DNA of 64,000 nt from Schistocephalus solidus (GCA_017591395.1 WEDG01001471.1:1-64000), one strand, 5' to 3'; positions 11,841 to 25,040 are shown, numbered from the stretch's first letter. The notes: generated from the sequence alone by a model not told the origin. A program made the numbers and translations.

Positions 11841-13209
11841 TTGGTATGGCGATTCATGAACACCAAACTGAAGATGTACAAGGCCGTCGTCTTGACGACA
11901 CTCCTTTACGGAGCGGAAAACCTGGACCATCTACTCGAACCAAGCCAGGAAGCTGAATCACTTTCATCTCAGCTGCCTCCGCAGAATACTGAAGCTGAGA
12001 TGGCAAGACAGGATCCCGGACACGGAAGTCCTGGAGCGGACCGGAATCCTCAGCATCCATGCCATGCTGAGGCAAGTGCAACTGCGATGGAGCGGCCACC
12101 TGGTAAGAATGGACGACGAGCGACTACCCAAACGACTTTTCTACGGAGATGTCGCTACGGGTTTTCGCCGGCAGGGAGGTCAAAAACGACGCTCCAAGGA
12201 CACTTTGAAGAAATCGCTGAAGCAACTGCAAAGCAACTCGGCGACCTGGGAGGACCTCGCCCAGGATAGACCCGCATGGAGAAAATCAGTGAAGACTGGT
12301 TCAGCAATCTATGAGGCCAACCGGATCGCCGCCGCCATGGCCAAAAGAGCGGCGCGAAAGTCACCAGCACCCCGGACCAACACCGCCAATGCCCAGTCCC
12401 TGCCAACATGCCCGCGCTGTCAACGCATCTTCCGCGCGCGAATCGGCCTGGTTGGACATCTTCGGACGCAATGCACCAACAATCCGACAATTCCAATTTC
12501 TACGTCAAATTCTGCAAACCCTCCTTCTGATTCCCCTACCATCACTCCTGGGATCAATTCCATTACTCCCACCATCATAGAGACCACATCCATTTACTCA
12601 TCGCCTGTTACCCCCACCACTGCAACCACCACCACCTTCACTACCACCACCACCACCACCATCAGCGATAGGGAATCTCTCCTAAGCTGTACTCAATGCG
12701 ACCGCACATTCACCTCACGCATCGGCCTGGTCGGTCACTTGCGAATACATCGTACAGAGACCGGTAAGCCAGTGTCTGGAGCACCATCACATAGCAGAGA
12801 TCGTCGCCTTCACTGCCCTCACTGTCCTCGCGCATTCACTCATCGCATGGGCCTATTCGGTCACATGCGCATCCATGACAGCGGAATACACCGCAATGCC
12901 GACAACAGCGATACACCATGCACACCCTTCGCTCCTGCCATTCTAAGCGCCCCTGACACCCCCACTACCATGAATGACATCCCCCCAGCCTCTACCGATT
13001 TCTCCTGCCCACACTGCGCCCACAACTTCAACTCACGCATCGGCCTGGTCGGTCAACTGCGAATCCATCGCACGGAGGCTGGTGAAGCAGCGCCTGGGGC
13101 TCCGACATACAGTCGACGCGCCCGCCTTCTCTGCCTCCACTGCTCCCGCACATTTACACACCGCATGGGCCTTTTAGGACACATGCGCCTCCACGACAAC
13201 CTCCGGTAA
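11841..13209 (+). pseudogene. 5'-truncated LINE: RT C-terminal region plus zinc-finger tail
   Basis: This is the end of a non-LTR retrotransposon polyprotein. The first frame (11,841 to about 11,918) carries the RT C-terminal signature [16 protein letters not shown]. One extra A in an A-run near 11,917-11,920 then shifts the frame, and the family sequence continues in another frame ([20 protein letters not shown]) into the open frame 12,064-13,209 (381 codons). That part holds the RT-adjacent [15 protein letters not shown] segment, then five zinc fingers. Counting from 12,064, they are C116-C119-H132-C137, C209-C212-H225-H230, C251-C254-H267-H272, C315-C318-Q331-H336 and C357-C360-H373-H378. 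A Thr-rich microsatellite linker (12,605-12,665) separates fingers 1 and 2. The copy lacks the endonuclease and RT catalytic core, as expected from 5' truncation during target-primed reverse transcription. I associate this zinc-finger-tailed family with diphyllobothriidean tapeworms. Finger 4 has lost its first His ligand. Confidence 0.85.
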
Positions 13210-14770
13210 ATCACCGGAGGTAAGCTGTATTAGCGCACACTACCTACACCAATACATCGACAACACCCTCACAACAACCATTTACCAGAGTATATCACGG
13301 TTTCCTAGAAACCGTGGCTGGGAAGTCTGCCTATCTTACGCTTCCACCAGACCACGCCGTCCGCTCAGTGTATGTGCTGTGTGTGTCGAGTGGCTGACCA
13401 GTGGACTGGGAGTCAGACGGCGATGGCTGCTCCATATCCCCTGAGTTAGTGAATCCTGTTGTGTGCGTTATGGGGGCCAGGTCGTGCTGTGGCGCGCGAA
13501 GACGGGTACGCCGATCTGTCAGCCAATGCGCCCACTCCCACATCAGGCAACTGACCGGCTCGGACAGTGTCTGATGGTGGGGGTGGGGGAGAGAGAAAGG
13601 TTGACAGCTCAGCGCATTTTTCTCAATATAAACAATCTGACGCGCTTAAAACTATCACGGTGCGCTAAAAGCCGTGGCTTGGAAGGTTGCCAACTGACGG
13701 GATAACTCGGACCGCGTGGTCAGCCCAATGTGTGTTTTGTGTGGAGTGGCTGACTGGCGGGCTGAGAGTCAGGTTGCAATGGCTCCTTCTTAATGTGGCC
13801 TTCATGGCACTCCCACTCTGTGGGATCCGAGCCAGGTGTGGTGGTACGCCTGGGGGCGGCTCCGGCCGCACCAGCCACCTGCGCCCTCTCCCATATCCGG
13901 TCTTCTTGACTGTGTCATGAGACCAGGCTCAGGTGGAGGAGGAGAAGAGAGTGCGGTAACGTTGATTGCAGCGGTTGGAAGGTTGCCAACTGACAATTAC
14001 ACTCAGACCTCGCAGTTAGTCCAATGTGTGTTGTGTGGAGTGGCTGACTAGTGGTCTGAGAGTCAGGCTGCGATGGCTCCTTCTTAGCGTGACCTCTGGC
14101 TATCTCATACATGTGAGATGTAAGCCGCTCAACCCCCTGTTGTGTGAAATCCTGGTGCTTGTGTTTGGGGGGCCAGGTCGTGTACGTAGTACACGTAGAC
14201 GAGGTCACCAGCAGCTGCGTCCGCTTCCGCATCAGACAACTGACCGGTTCGGACAGTTGTCTGATTGTGGGGTTGTGGGAGAGAGTGAGGTCGAGAGCTC
14301 AGCGTAATTTCCTCACTATAAAAAATCTGACGCGCTTGAAACTATCACGGTGCCCTGAAAGCCGTGGCTTGGAAGGTTGCCAACTGACGGGATAACTCGG
14401 ACCGCGTGGTCAGCCCAATGTGTATTTTGTGTGGAGTGGCTGACTGGCGGGCTGTGAGTCAGGTTGCAGTGGCTCCTTCTTAATGTGTGTTTATGGCACT
14501 CCCACTCCGTGGGATCCGAGCCAGGTGTGGTGGCACGCCCAGGGGCGGCTTCGGCCGCGCCAGCCACCTGCGCCCTTTTCCATCTCCGGTCTTCTTGACT
14601 CTATCTTGACACCGGGCTAAGGTGGGAGAGGAGGAGAGAGTGCGGTAGCTGCAGCGCAAAGCTACTATCACTTAAAACTAATTCACGCGCAAGTCACTGT
14701 CCCTGCTCCACCCTTCCAATGAGCATACGGTGGACATCGTCAGACTACGACGGTCGAACTGTCATGTCGA
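13210..14770 (+). repeat. Tandem 3' region of the LINE (about 345-bp half-units)
   Basis: The LINE stop codon is followed by GC-rich DNA made of four related half-units at about 13,290-13,640, 13,645-13,975, 13,976-14,336 and 14,337-14,670. All share a GTGTGGAGTGGCTGACTGG-type block. Units 2 and 4 are nearly identical, as are parts of 1 and 3, giving a higher-order period of about 692 bases. The end (14,690-14,770) contains GGTGGACATCGTCAGACTAC and a following TGTCATGTC, both found again in the antisense copy at 35,084. I read the whole block as the 3' untranslated region of the LINE, expanded by tandem duplication. Open frames inside (60-105 codons) are by-products of high GC. Confidence 0.75.
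13296..13316 (+). other. Perfect 9-bp hairpin at start of the tandem array
   Basis: CACGGTTTC and GAAACCGTG flank a CTA loop. The same position in later half-units keeps only the outer CACGG/CCGTG pairing (around 13,658 and 14,347), so the stem is partly conserved and may be a transcript structure of the LINE 3' region. Confidence 0.5.
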
Positions 14771-15640
14771 TTCCAAGTTAAGTAACTATAATATATTGTA
14801 TATGGTTAGTAGGTGGCCATGGGTCGTAACCATGGTTGTTCATAAAAACTGAAGACTGCATTCCAACTAAAATGCAGTCTCAAATAAACGTGACTCAGAA
14901 ACTGGCGTATAGCGATGTAGCTTACACGGTGATTTGGTCATCATTATCGGTACTTTTTAGTCTCCTTGGAAATTAATCCGTATACTGGCTTAAATCGGTC
15001 AAAATTAAGCTTAATAGACTCAGCCCGAAAGTCGGTATGAATATCTGGGTCGACGTCCATCAGACACAGTAGTACAACCACAGAACAGTCAAACTGCCAA
15101 CAGGCAGCCGACAGCATATGCCTAGGTTTAAGTTATTATGTTTATCTTGTATTATTCACTCTCATTTGATTTCTAAAAGCATTGTGTTGATCTATCATGA
15201 CGTCAAAAGCATGGATTTATATATTGGAGGAAGCAATAATACCTTTATTGTCAGAGGAAACTATAAAATTAGGTAATTGACTGACCTCAAAGGAGCAAAA
15301 CGTACCTTTCAAAATGTGGTCTTCGAATTTTGTTCTCCCGCATAAACCGTATCAGCTCTTTTTGCGTCCTTCCGATATATCTGGAGAGGAGAAGGATAGT
15401 TAACCGGAATTCTTTTATTAACAGATTCATTGTTTTAAGAAGTGATAAATTGAACAAATGTAAGCTTTTTATAAATCCTCGGGCTTCATTGTCATCTTAC
15501 GAAATGATATTCTATGCATTGGGATCTGGAATGAGTGTAGGAATCTAGCGGTCAATTAGATGGGAAGCTGTGAGCAATACCTATGACATTCATAGCTAAA
15601 TATCCTGCTATAAGTAAGAATACATTCCAATGGCAAAGTA
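14771..15640. other. AT-rich spacer with one perfect hairpin
   Basis: No gene is recognisable. A 10-bp perfect inverted repeat (AGACTGCATT / AATGCAGTCT, 8-base loop) lies at 14,853-14,880. Confidence 0.4.
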
Positions 15641-15649
15641 GCTAGAGGG

Positions 15650-16760
15650 GCAGTGTTAAGGGTCTTAACTTTCGAGCAACACCTTACTTTTCAGCAACAG
15701 CGACTGCCAAACCTGCAGCGCAATCAGCCCTATAAGAGGGGGCGCGTCGCTGTTGTGTGCGTCAGGTTGTGTCCACGTGCGCTCCTGTGCCTCCGCGGTC
15801 CACTGCCTAGCCTGATCGGACGGTACGAGGCTGCGATTTGGGTAACTGTGAGGGCTGACGTCCCAGGGCATGGGCGTCGCGCGTAGGGGGGTTTTGTACG
15901 GTAGCCGAAAATGAAGGTTGATCGGTTTAGCGTCTGCCATGTCACTTGCGCCCGTCTCGCTGCGCGCTTATCATTTCACCTTAGTATATCGACCGCGTCA
16001 CGCGAACTCGATGCCAGGCGATGCACTGTACGTCGCTAACTGTAAATTTCGTTCCAACCGCATAACCAGCTGGTGATGTAGTCTGGTATTGTCTGTCAGT
16101 TGCTCCGACTCCGTTGAATGCTACACTACGTTGCAGTCAGAAGGAGAGGAATTACATTCCCCGGTAGGGGGTTGGATCCTTTGGATGAAGCAGCAGCTAG
16201 TGTTGAATTGTAAAGTCCGCACCATTAGGAGTTGCGAATGGTTCCAGAAGTTAACCGATAGCTTCCGATAAGCCTTTTACTTATGCACTACTTTTTCATA
16301 GTGTGGTTTTACTTACTTTCGCAGTTTGAACCCCACATTCACTGGGTCATCTCAAAAACTTTAGCGTGTATCGGTTAACGTAAGAAGGTGTTTTGGTATG
16401 GACCTCTTGGTGGCTGGTGTATTGTACTGAATGTCAATTCGTCAATAAATTCTGCTTAAAAAATGCACGTGTCGGGGCGGTTGACAGAGATCAAAGCATG
16501 TGATCTACAATGTACCTTGATCGTATGTACGCTGTTGTTGCAAGCTGACCAGTGGACTTTTCGAACCCAAACGTCACAAACGCTCCTACCAGGAGCTGCA
16601 CATGTCGCCCACGCCCCGTGTTACGGCTCTCGCAGCCAACTAGGGATCTCCTGTCTGTGGAAAGCAGCTGATCAAAATTAACTCAGGGTAACCGAAAAAT
16701 ATAATCCCCCCGCCCTCCGTTCTGTCAGCTGCGCAGGCGCGTATTGTTTGAGCATTCGGA
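15650..16760. other. GC-rich, CpG-containing island of unknown nature
   Basis: Composition rises sharply above the flanks, with many CpGs (GGGGGCGCGTCGCTG near 15,737; CTGCGCAGGCGCG near 16,730). Short open frames occur on both strands (for example 15,653-15,886 plus and 15,665-15,940 minus) with no domain. It could be a decayed repeat, a long terminal repeat or a promoter-associated CpG island; nothing in the sequence decides between these. Confidence 0.35.
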
Positions 16761-19700
16761 CTCAAAGATTGGCACTCTGGTTGCCCCTTCCTTGTCAATA
16801 AATAAGCCAGATTGATTCTAATAAAGTCTTGAAAGTAAAGATTACTAGCGGAAATGTGACCTTTAGACTAAAAACATATATGCAATGAGACATTACGGTA
16901 ACAGAATTATTGCATAACATCCCTAATTCAATAAATTAGACAGTTAACTCCAGAAAAAGCAGAAATAGGTAATATTTAATATTTAGGTAAAATCAAGATA
17001 ATATAAAGAATTCGTATCAGTGGTGGAAAATATCTATCAGGTGCACGTTGACAGGAAATCCTATAAGACATCCCACGTCCAAATACCGGGGTAGCAGAAA
17101 AAATGACCAAACCTGCAAGCCTTTCTGGTAACTTGCAAGCTAACAGTAAAAAGTCAGTAAGTAGGTATTTCGGGAATTTTGCACAGTTCCCTGCTCACTC
17201 ATTTTATATGCTAGCGTTAGACTCTGAAATACCGGAAATTCAAAAATGTCTTGTGATTTGCTGTCCAACACACTCCAAAATGTCAGCTTAGCGCCAAGGA
17301 ATCCTAACCTGAGTGCCACATGTCCATATAATTAGCAGAGAGTTCATGTCCCAGTTTGACGGTCATATTGCGGAGAATAAAGACAAAAAGATGACATGGA
17401 CGTAAAACTACCAGAAGGAGCATTCTTTTTATGAACAGTCTTTTTGTAACATGTGTTAAACATGCTAAATGGTGTTGCTCACTTTTGAAAACCTAAACAG
17501 ACAAAGGATCGCTTCCTTACCATTGAGCAACTGAAGTTTTCAATGTTCTATATGACAGTCCAAACTGACTGGATAGTTCGATAATTTTCTCAGCGTAGAA
17601 GTGGCCTACCCGTAAAGGAATTAATAGCCTAGTTCTACTGATTGAAAATCGCATTACGGACGTAATCGGACATTATCGGACGCCGTATCTAAGTCGTGGC
17701 AAGTTTGGAGTTCCAATCTGTCTTTACTGTAGTGGTGGTCGAAACGGTTAAACTCTCTGGGTTTATGACGCCTGCTGCAAGAGGAGGAGGGCCGGAGGAC
17801 GTCGGCCAGCCTATTGTTGCATGTGGCATACAAAAGCCGTGCCTCTAAGGACAGCGACCTTTATGGACTTTCGGATAAATTGGTAAATATTCTTTCAAAT
17901 TGAAGAAATTTTTTTAAAGTTCTTTGCAGTTTTCATTACAATGGGACATAATGCAACGTAAATTCATGCCCGGCATTTTATGGGGCAATCTCCTAATCGT
18001 CTATATAATCAAGAAGCGGACAAAAGATCTACGAATAAGCAGTATCATTTTACTTCTGATATGTTAGGCTTGTAAAACTTTGATAATAATGTCTAAGATT
18101 AAGGTGCAGTGAGTTACTTTGACATTTTTCCTTTCTAAGGAAACTTCATCGGTTCAAACAGGTTTCTTAAAGAAAATCTTATTCTAGTTTAGAGAGCTCT
18201 TGATTTGTATTTATTTTTAACTGTGTTTTGCGTTGTCTTTTACTTCGATTGCTTCGAAATTGCGAGTAATGCGTTGTTTGATTAGGTATTTTATGTATCC
18301 CTTCAGATCTTCTAAAAGCGTCATCTTGGTGGTGAGCTATTGCAATAGATACGGAATATGCTGCATAATTTGAAAGCGAAAGTGAGAAACCTATAAGAAT
18401 TTGGCGGTCAGAATTATAATGTTAGCTTTTGAAAGATGCAGCAACCACAGTCTACTGAAAACCGTAGAATTCCCTTATTTTGGGAGCCTGTCTCAAAGCA
18501 GTTAATAACCAAACGTTGACGAATATTTACCTAATGTAGGATTCGCAAAAGCAAACAAAATGCAGAAGTGCCTTCTATAAAAGACCAATTGACAACGTGC
18601 CCGCTAGCCTAATGGCCAGGCGCATTCACACTTCATCGATGGTAAGGTCATACCAGATTCTGTCCTCGCATCTCTGCACAGTTAACGTCCTTAAACTATT
18701 TCCTGTCAAGCAAGCTGTAACGTTTTTTTTAACTTGGGAGATCATCGTTGTAACGTTTTGCTTCAATTTCCGACAACGTTGGCTGAAGCACCTACCAGCT
18801 CAAAAAGTTTGCATCAGTCCTGGGATCGCTCTTCAGATAAAATATTAGGATGATGCGATTGTAATAATGAATTTAGTCTCTGAAGTGTTCTAAATCTACT
18901 CAACCGGTAAAAATCGCTCAAATATCCTTAATTTGTGACATCAGTCCTTTTCTCCATTCTTGTCTTGTTTCTAAAGATATCGGACACAATATGAGATTTG
19001 TGGCGTGTTACGCCATGACAGTGGTTCTTGCGGATACACGAGTTGATATCAAATGACTGCGTTGGGTCTGCGTACGATTGCGGCTGTGAGTCAGATCTGA
19101 AAAAGTGGTAACTTTATTCCGAACAATTTCTTGAGGCTTTTAAGCGCTCCGGACAATTTACGCCCTCTATGACTAAATCTCTAATCGCCCTTTGGCGCTA
19201 ACCTTTTGTTGAAATTTCCTGGATAGGCGTTTGCCAGAATATCAATGAAATTTTTGGTTGACAGCGTCCGTTACAGTGTTCTTCACGGCACTTTGTGGAT
19301 CTTCTTACTCCACATTACTTGTGATGGCATGACCGACAGCACCTGAGGTGTCGTATATAAATAGGGTTTGCTATTTTGCTGAATATTTGTGACTTTTGAT
19401 TATTACAATGTTTGCGGTGAAGGAAGATAAAATCGTGACCTCACCGATTTTTTCCCATATTTCTACATCAAGAACATAACTATCTTTACAAAGGATGTTG
19501 GGCTTGCATTTTAACAAGATATGCACACTGAAGACCCAATAAGCATTGAATTTTAGTATTTTACTTCGGAACATTGGCATTTAAGTTATTGCGAAACCAA
19601 GTCTTTACTAATCACTATCATGATGTATGCAGTTTACCTAATTGTTATTAGTTCCATCAATGACGATGCATGCTCTGAAACGCAGCAACAGAGGTTAGAA

Positions 19701-21778
19701 TATTTTAAGAGTCCTTGAAACACTAGCACATTTTCTCATCCATCAGATTGAGGGGAATTGTGTCAAGCTAGCCGACAAGGATATGTGCTTAACACAACCC
19801 CAGGCATACTAACTAGGTGCACCAGTGTATCGAGATAGGAACTGGAAAGATTTAGAGGACGCTGAGTAAACCATTCTGTCCATAATTCAACTCATTTTTA
19901 GTGCATTATTAAAATCGGAAGCTCATGGAGATAAGTGCACCTAATACTGGGTAGTGCTCTGCCTGCAAGCAGGAAATAACTAAACCTGAGATTGGGAGAT
20001 GTAATCGCGTGTTAGGTGGACATTAAGGATTTTGGATCAACACGGGAGTTGTTTAAAAGTGGCAACGCAACTTTTTTATAAGACACATTTTGAGTTTCAA
20101 AAATGAAATGGACTAACCTAAAAGAGGAACCGATTGTGACAACGTGAGGACGCTTCCGCCTCGATCTTTCTTGCAGAGGACATCTGAAGAATGCGTGGTG
20201 TTCAATGCACTTCTTCCAGAACCGTTTGCATTCGTCTCGAGAATCGAAACAGAATTCAATAATGTCCTACAAATCAGTGAGCACGGTAAATTTGCCTTTC
20301 AAATCCTGCTACCTAAACCATAGTCACACAGACCTAGCTAACTTTAACGATAAGATTTCCAAAGTCAGAGGTGTTTTTGTAGCTCACGCTTGGTGTAATA
20401 CCATTACAAATTACATAAGCTTCTTCTAAGTATTAGATAAATAACTCGATTGGAGATGCTCGTATGACAAAAACATCAAGCCTATACATCTTAGTAGGAC
20501 AATTATAAAACTACCAAATACAAAAGGGAATAAAATTTTTAATCTTAAAAATATAAGAAAGCAATTGAAAGGACGAACAAAGTCCACGGAGTGAAGTTTG
20601 ATGAGGAATCGTTTCCGTTTGAAGCTGAGTTTTCGTATTTTCGCCCAAGAAAATGTATTAATCTTCGTTAGATTTTGGAAGACACTCAAACCTAGGTGAG
20701 TGACGGTGAGGCTGAGAGGAAGACCTTCCCTGTCCTGTCGAAAGCAAAAGATCTGTTAATAAATCCAGCATTAGTAATATCACTAGGAAAAATATGATGC
20801 ACTCAAGCGGAAAGTTAGCCCCAAAATGGCAGTCCAAGTTTTATCCAAGCCTCTATTTAGTTGCTTATGTCCTACTCCTGGTTGTAGTGCATTTTATAAT
20901 TAGCAGTTGAAGCCTTAAATTGGTTAACGTACGCCGTGGTCTAAACATACAATAATATTTTGAAGCATTTGTCTCAAAAATAATAACGCCTTTCAGCCTG
21001 CAAATCCATTAAGCTGGTTGAAACACATGGTACTCTATTCAGAACTAACTGCTACAGAATCCTCTGCGTCAGAAAAAAAAAGTGACAGATGAACGTGGTT
21101 ATTACGTGTAAACACGCTTGACGTTTAAAGGACATCCATTACATCAAAACATTATAGGGACGACCACTCGGCAGCTAAAACCATTTTGACCTCAGTTTAT
21201 GCACCCTAAGGACAGACATACATACAACTTTTGAAGCAAGAACGTTGTCTAAAAAGACCCTGGTAATAGTAATGACGTAGGAAAACTGAATATACGCAGC
21301 AGACTACTTGACGCACCAAAAGTGTCCATCTTTTTCCTCCCAAAACACAAAAAACGATAATCTTACACATAACTCTGAATTCCAGGAAACGCAGTCCGGA
21401 GTCAAGATTGCAATGTATAGCAATACAAGCGCAATTTTATGGTGCAAATTAAACAAATTAGTTCGTCGCTAGCTACGTGACCTACCAACCCATGTACTAT
21501 CACCACCACCAGCACCAGAATAATGTTTCAAATGGAGTCTGTTAGACTAGTAACCCAAAACCACATTTTTACCACGAATGTCACTAGTTTCGCAACTGGA
21601 ACGGTGATAAGACGGATCAATCAGAAGCCCGTGCCGAAAGGCTTATGAGAAGTTATGTTGAGGATTCCCATTTTCGACTATAAGCCATAATAAGATAGCT
21701 ATAGGAGGTCTGATAAAATTTGTAAGGATATTTTTAATTATTGCTAAGATCTTACACTTTTGAAAATATACATAGGGT
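16761..21778. other. 5-kb AT-rich stretch without supported features
   Basis: Only short frames (under 85 codons), with no domains or repeat hallmarks. A small GC-rich patch at 17,775-17,860 is not attributable to any family seen elsewhere in the window. Confidence 0.4.
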
Positions 21779-22187
21779 GGTAAGGATGCCTTGTATGACT
21801 GCATAACAATTGCAGGGAAAGGAACCATCCCCAGCACATGTGGCTTTGCACTACGTTCGAAAGGAATTATGCTTAGAATTAAGGTAAAAGTTAAGGTTAA
21901 CATTAGGATTGAGTTTAATTTGGAGGTTTAGGTCAGATTTTGGGTTAGGAGCATGATTAGACTAAGGGTTGAGGTTATACTCGTTTTGACTGTGGGGTTT
22001 CGGTTTAAGGTAGATTTAGGGTTAAGATTTAGGTGACAGTTTAGTTTTATGTTAGAGTTAGTGTTAGCCTTAAGACAGGGGCATATTTACGCTACCTGAG
22101 GATTACCATAATGTCGTCTTCTTTAAGCCGGTGGGGCGACTCCTATTCCCTTCTCCTGGGTAGGCCGCCAAACAAGGTAACCCAACC
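21779..22187 (+). mobile_element. Inverted-repeat element, telomere-like core, copy 2
   Basis: Same architecture and length class (409 bases) as the copy at 47,972. It starts GGTAAGGATGCCTTGTATG and has the conserved subterminal block ACATGTGGCTTTGCA. A core of degenerate GGTTAAG/GGGTTAGG units follows (about 21,880-22,080), and the inverted right end reads GGTGGGGCGACTCCTATTCC ... CAAGGTAACCC. It has no coding capacity. Confidence 0.75.
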
Positions 22188-25040
22188 CACAGGATATCGA
22201 GAAAGATGCACTTGAACGTTCGTTCTTTCAAATTTTTTCCCAGATGAATTTTTCAGGAGAGCAAACTGAAGGTTAACTTCACGTACTTCATCGATAATTT
22301 TGCGATTAAACAAACGCCTTTATACTTCATGGGAAAGTATTTTTTATTACATTGAGAGAGCTACAAACTTCCGCTTGTAGGTAAACTTAGAATTTTTTGT
22401 TTACTTACACGTGAGGGATGTAGGCGGACTCCATAGAACTCCACTTTCCTCGCAGTGTCCAGCAGTGCAAAATCAGCTTCCGTTGGTGACATCCCGCTAA
22501 AAGGGATAAAAAACGCTCAGCCAGTCTGATTTTGTTGATGAAAATTGCTCCAAAATCGTGAGAGATCCGTTGTGGAACTTTGGGATAAACGCATAGAATA
22601 TTGCCAAGTAAAGGTGAAAATTTAAAAGCTAGTAAACCGAACGGACTAGAATTGGTACATCCCCCACGCAGACAGATAATTTGGGCAAGCGGATGACACG
22701 TTCTTGGACTGCAAAGAGGATTCTGCTAGTTTACGAATAGTTAAATTCATTGTGTACACGATTGGATTGCTCAAGCTCCTAGGCGCTTCGACTGCTGCGA
22801 TTAAGTCACTTTTGTCAAGTTTCCTGGTGGAACACTACAAACAATAAGCAAAGCATGAAAAAGGAGGGAGTCACAAAAACCTCAGTTGGAAATATTTTAA
22901 AACTGCAAAGTCAAGTACCCGGCGGCAAACCCTATTAGGCTACACTACAGTTAACTTAAATTATATACGATGCCAATAACCACACCCTCTCACATACAAC
23001 CTAAAAAAGGAGGGTGCTTAGCCAGAAATCAACTTTTGCGCTAGTTTCAATGCGCACAAACTACATGGATAATGATTCTCATATGTACGTAATAGACAAT
23101 TCAGTGAAAGAAATTGACCACAATCACCAATAACCCACACCTAACCGACAGAGATTCTCCTCTCCAACAGCATCACAGTTTGTCAATAAATCCTGGATGG
23201 CCGCTTTCGAGTTGTCTATTGCAGTCGCCGCTGTTTTTATTCGTTAGAAATGCGTGGGATGGTAGCTGTCAGTTCCACACGCGATGGGAGCGCGCAAATA
23301 AGGCACAAAAACATTTATTTAACCAACAATCCATTTGTGGGTATTACGTTTACCTCTGGTCTGCCTTAAGCAGCAGAAGCTTTCATTCTTGCTGGCTTTT
23401 GGGTTTGATGGGTTGGCAAGCACGTACATATATAGCATTGTTAATTTTTTCCATTGGGTCTGCGAGTATGAACTTTGTAGTTGGGCATAAGGTCAATTTC
23501 GACCGCTTTTACTTCACGTTGATATTTTGAAATTTGTTTATTTTGCTAGAAATCTTTCACATATATGAACTCTTTGTAAATCACTTGCATCTTTAAAAAT
23601 ATTAAATCTATGTTTTATTATGCACACTTGGAGATGAATTGTGGGAAATTCGTACAATTATGAAATACGTGTTTCACATGAAAATACAACATCACAGGTA
23701 GTTCAGAATATAAGTGGTTTTTGATATTTAAGTCATTCACTGCAGTCAGTATCAACTCGGTTTGTGAAATTTATTTCTGATAACGTTGAATAAATGAATG
23801 AGCCACGCTGTTGGTCAGAAGCAAACGTACACAGTAACGAACTGAAATTAATCCTCGAGGCAGATACATTTCAAAATGCATATCAACTATCTTTGATGTT
23901 TGGTGATAGTAAGCGAACGGAAGTTGGGTAATCGAAAAAATGATTGATGAATGGGTTCCACATGAACTAAACGTAAAGCAGATTCAACAACGTTTGAATG
24001 CTTGTAGGATGATATTTTCTCATTTAAAAATATTCATTTTTGAATCAGATTGTAACGTGTGATATGAAGCGGATTCAATCCCATAAGCGTTTATTTTATG
24101 CACAGTTTTCGGACAGGGATAAGCCATCAAAATTCATTATAAAATTTAATATTCATCTAAAGAAGTTGATGGTGGGTGTTTGATAATTTACCGCATGCGT
24201 GATCCATTCTGATTATATGAAAGCTGGCTCATCGATCACGTAGAAGTATATTTTAATCACCTGAATCAAATGGTCCAAATCTTGCAGAAATATAGTTTAG
24301 ATTGGTCAACCGATTGAATCCTATTTTATTGCACGATAAAGATTGACCACACCGCAAGCATTACGGTGGCAAAACTACAGGAGTTGGTGTTGGAACTTCT
24401 CCATCACCAACCATATTCATCAGATCTTGTCTTCGCTGATTGCTTTGTCTGATGTTTACATAACGATTTCATAGGAAAACAATTTAATTTCGGTAATACT
24501 GTAAAAGGGACCTTGTAAGATCTAAAGGACGCTCGATTAACAGGCTTTTGCACCACCGGACTGAACAAGGTACTGCTGAAATGGCAAAGGTGTATTGACA
24601 ATATGGATGCATACCTTGATGAATAAAATTCTTATTTGTACTGATAAAACATTACCAATCTTTGCTTGTTCAACACATTTGGTATTTGAAGACCCAATAC
24701 TATTTAGCGCGTTAATTCCATGCCTAACGATTGGGGATTCCAGAGCATTCTCGCAACTCGATGCCATAATTTAATTGAGCATGTAAAGTTCGTAAGTGGG
24801 CCACACACAAGACGTTCTCTGTTTGCTTACGTAGAAATGAGGCGCAAAATATGAAACGTTCAAGAAAATTGTCTGCCACGTGTGTGATGGACGAAGGCAG
24901 GCCTTCTTTTAGGTTAAGTGAATAAACTATTCACGGTATGCTAAAGGCGTACAAAAACAATACAGCACTTCCTCGAATATGAGGGTTTACGTTCTGAGAC
25001 TCCAGAAATTTCAAATTGCGTGTAGTATTAAATATATATA
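22188..25040. other. AT-rich stretch without supported features
   Basis: The longest frame (23,114-23,530 plus, 138 codons) has no recognisable domain or splice context, and its hydrophobic end is of a kind AT-rich DNA gives by chance. No RNA gene or known repeat was seen. Confidence 0.4.

Noticed and set aside
13463..14671. Many overlapping 60-105-codon frames on both strands
   Set aside because: They are by-products of a GC-rich tandem repeat; no frame is conserved between repeat units as protein.
23114..23530. 138-codon plus-strand frame as a membrane protein gene
   Set aside because: The hydrophobic stretch is of a type AT-rich DNA yields by chance; no family resemblance, splice context or second exon.
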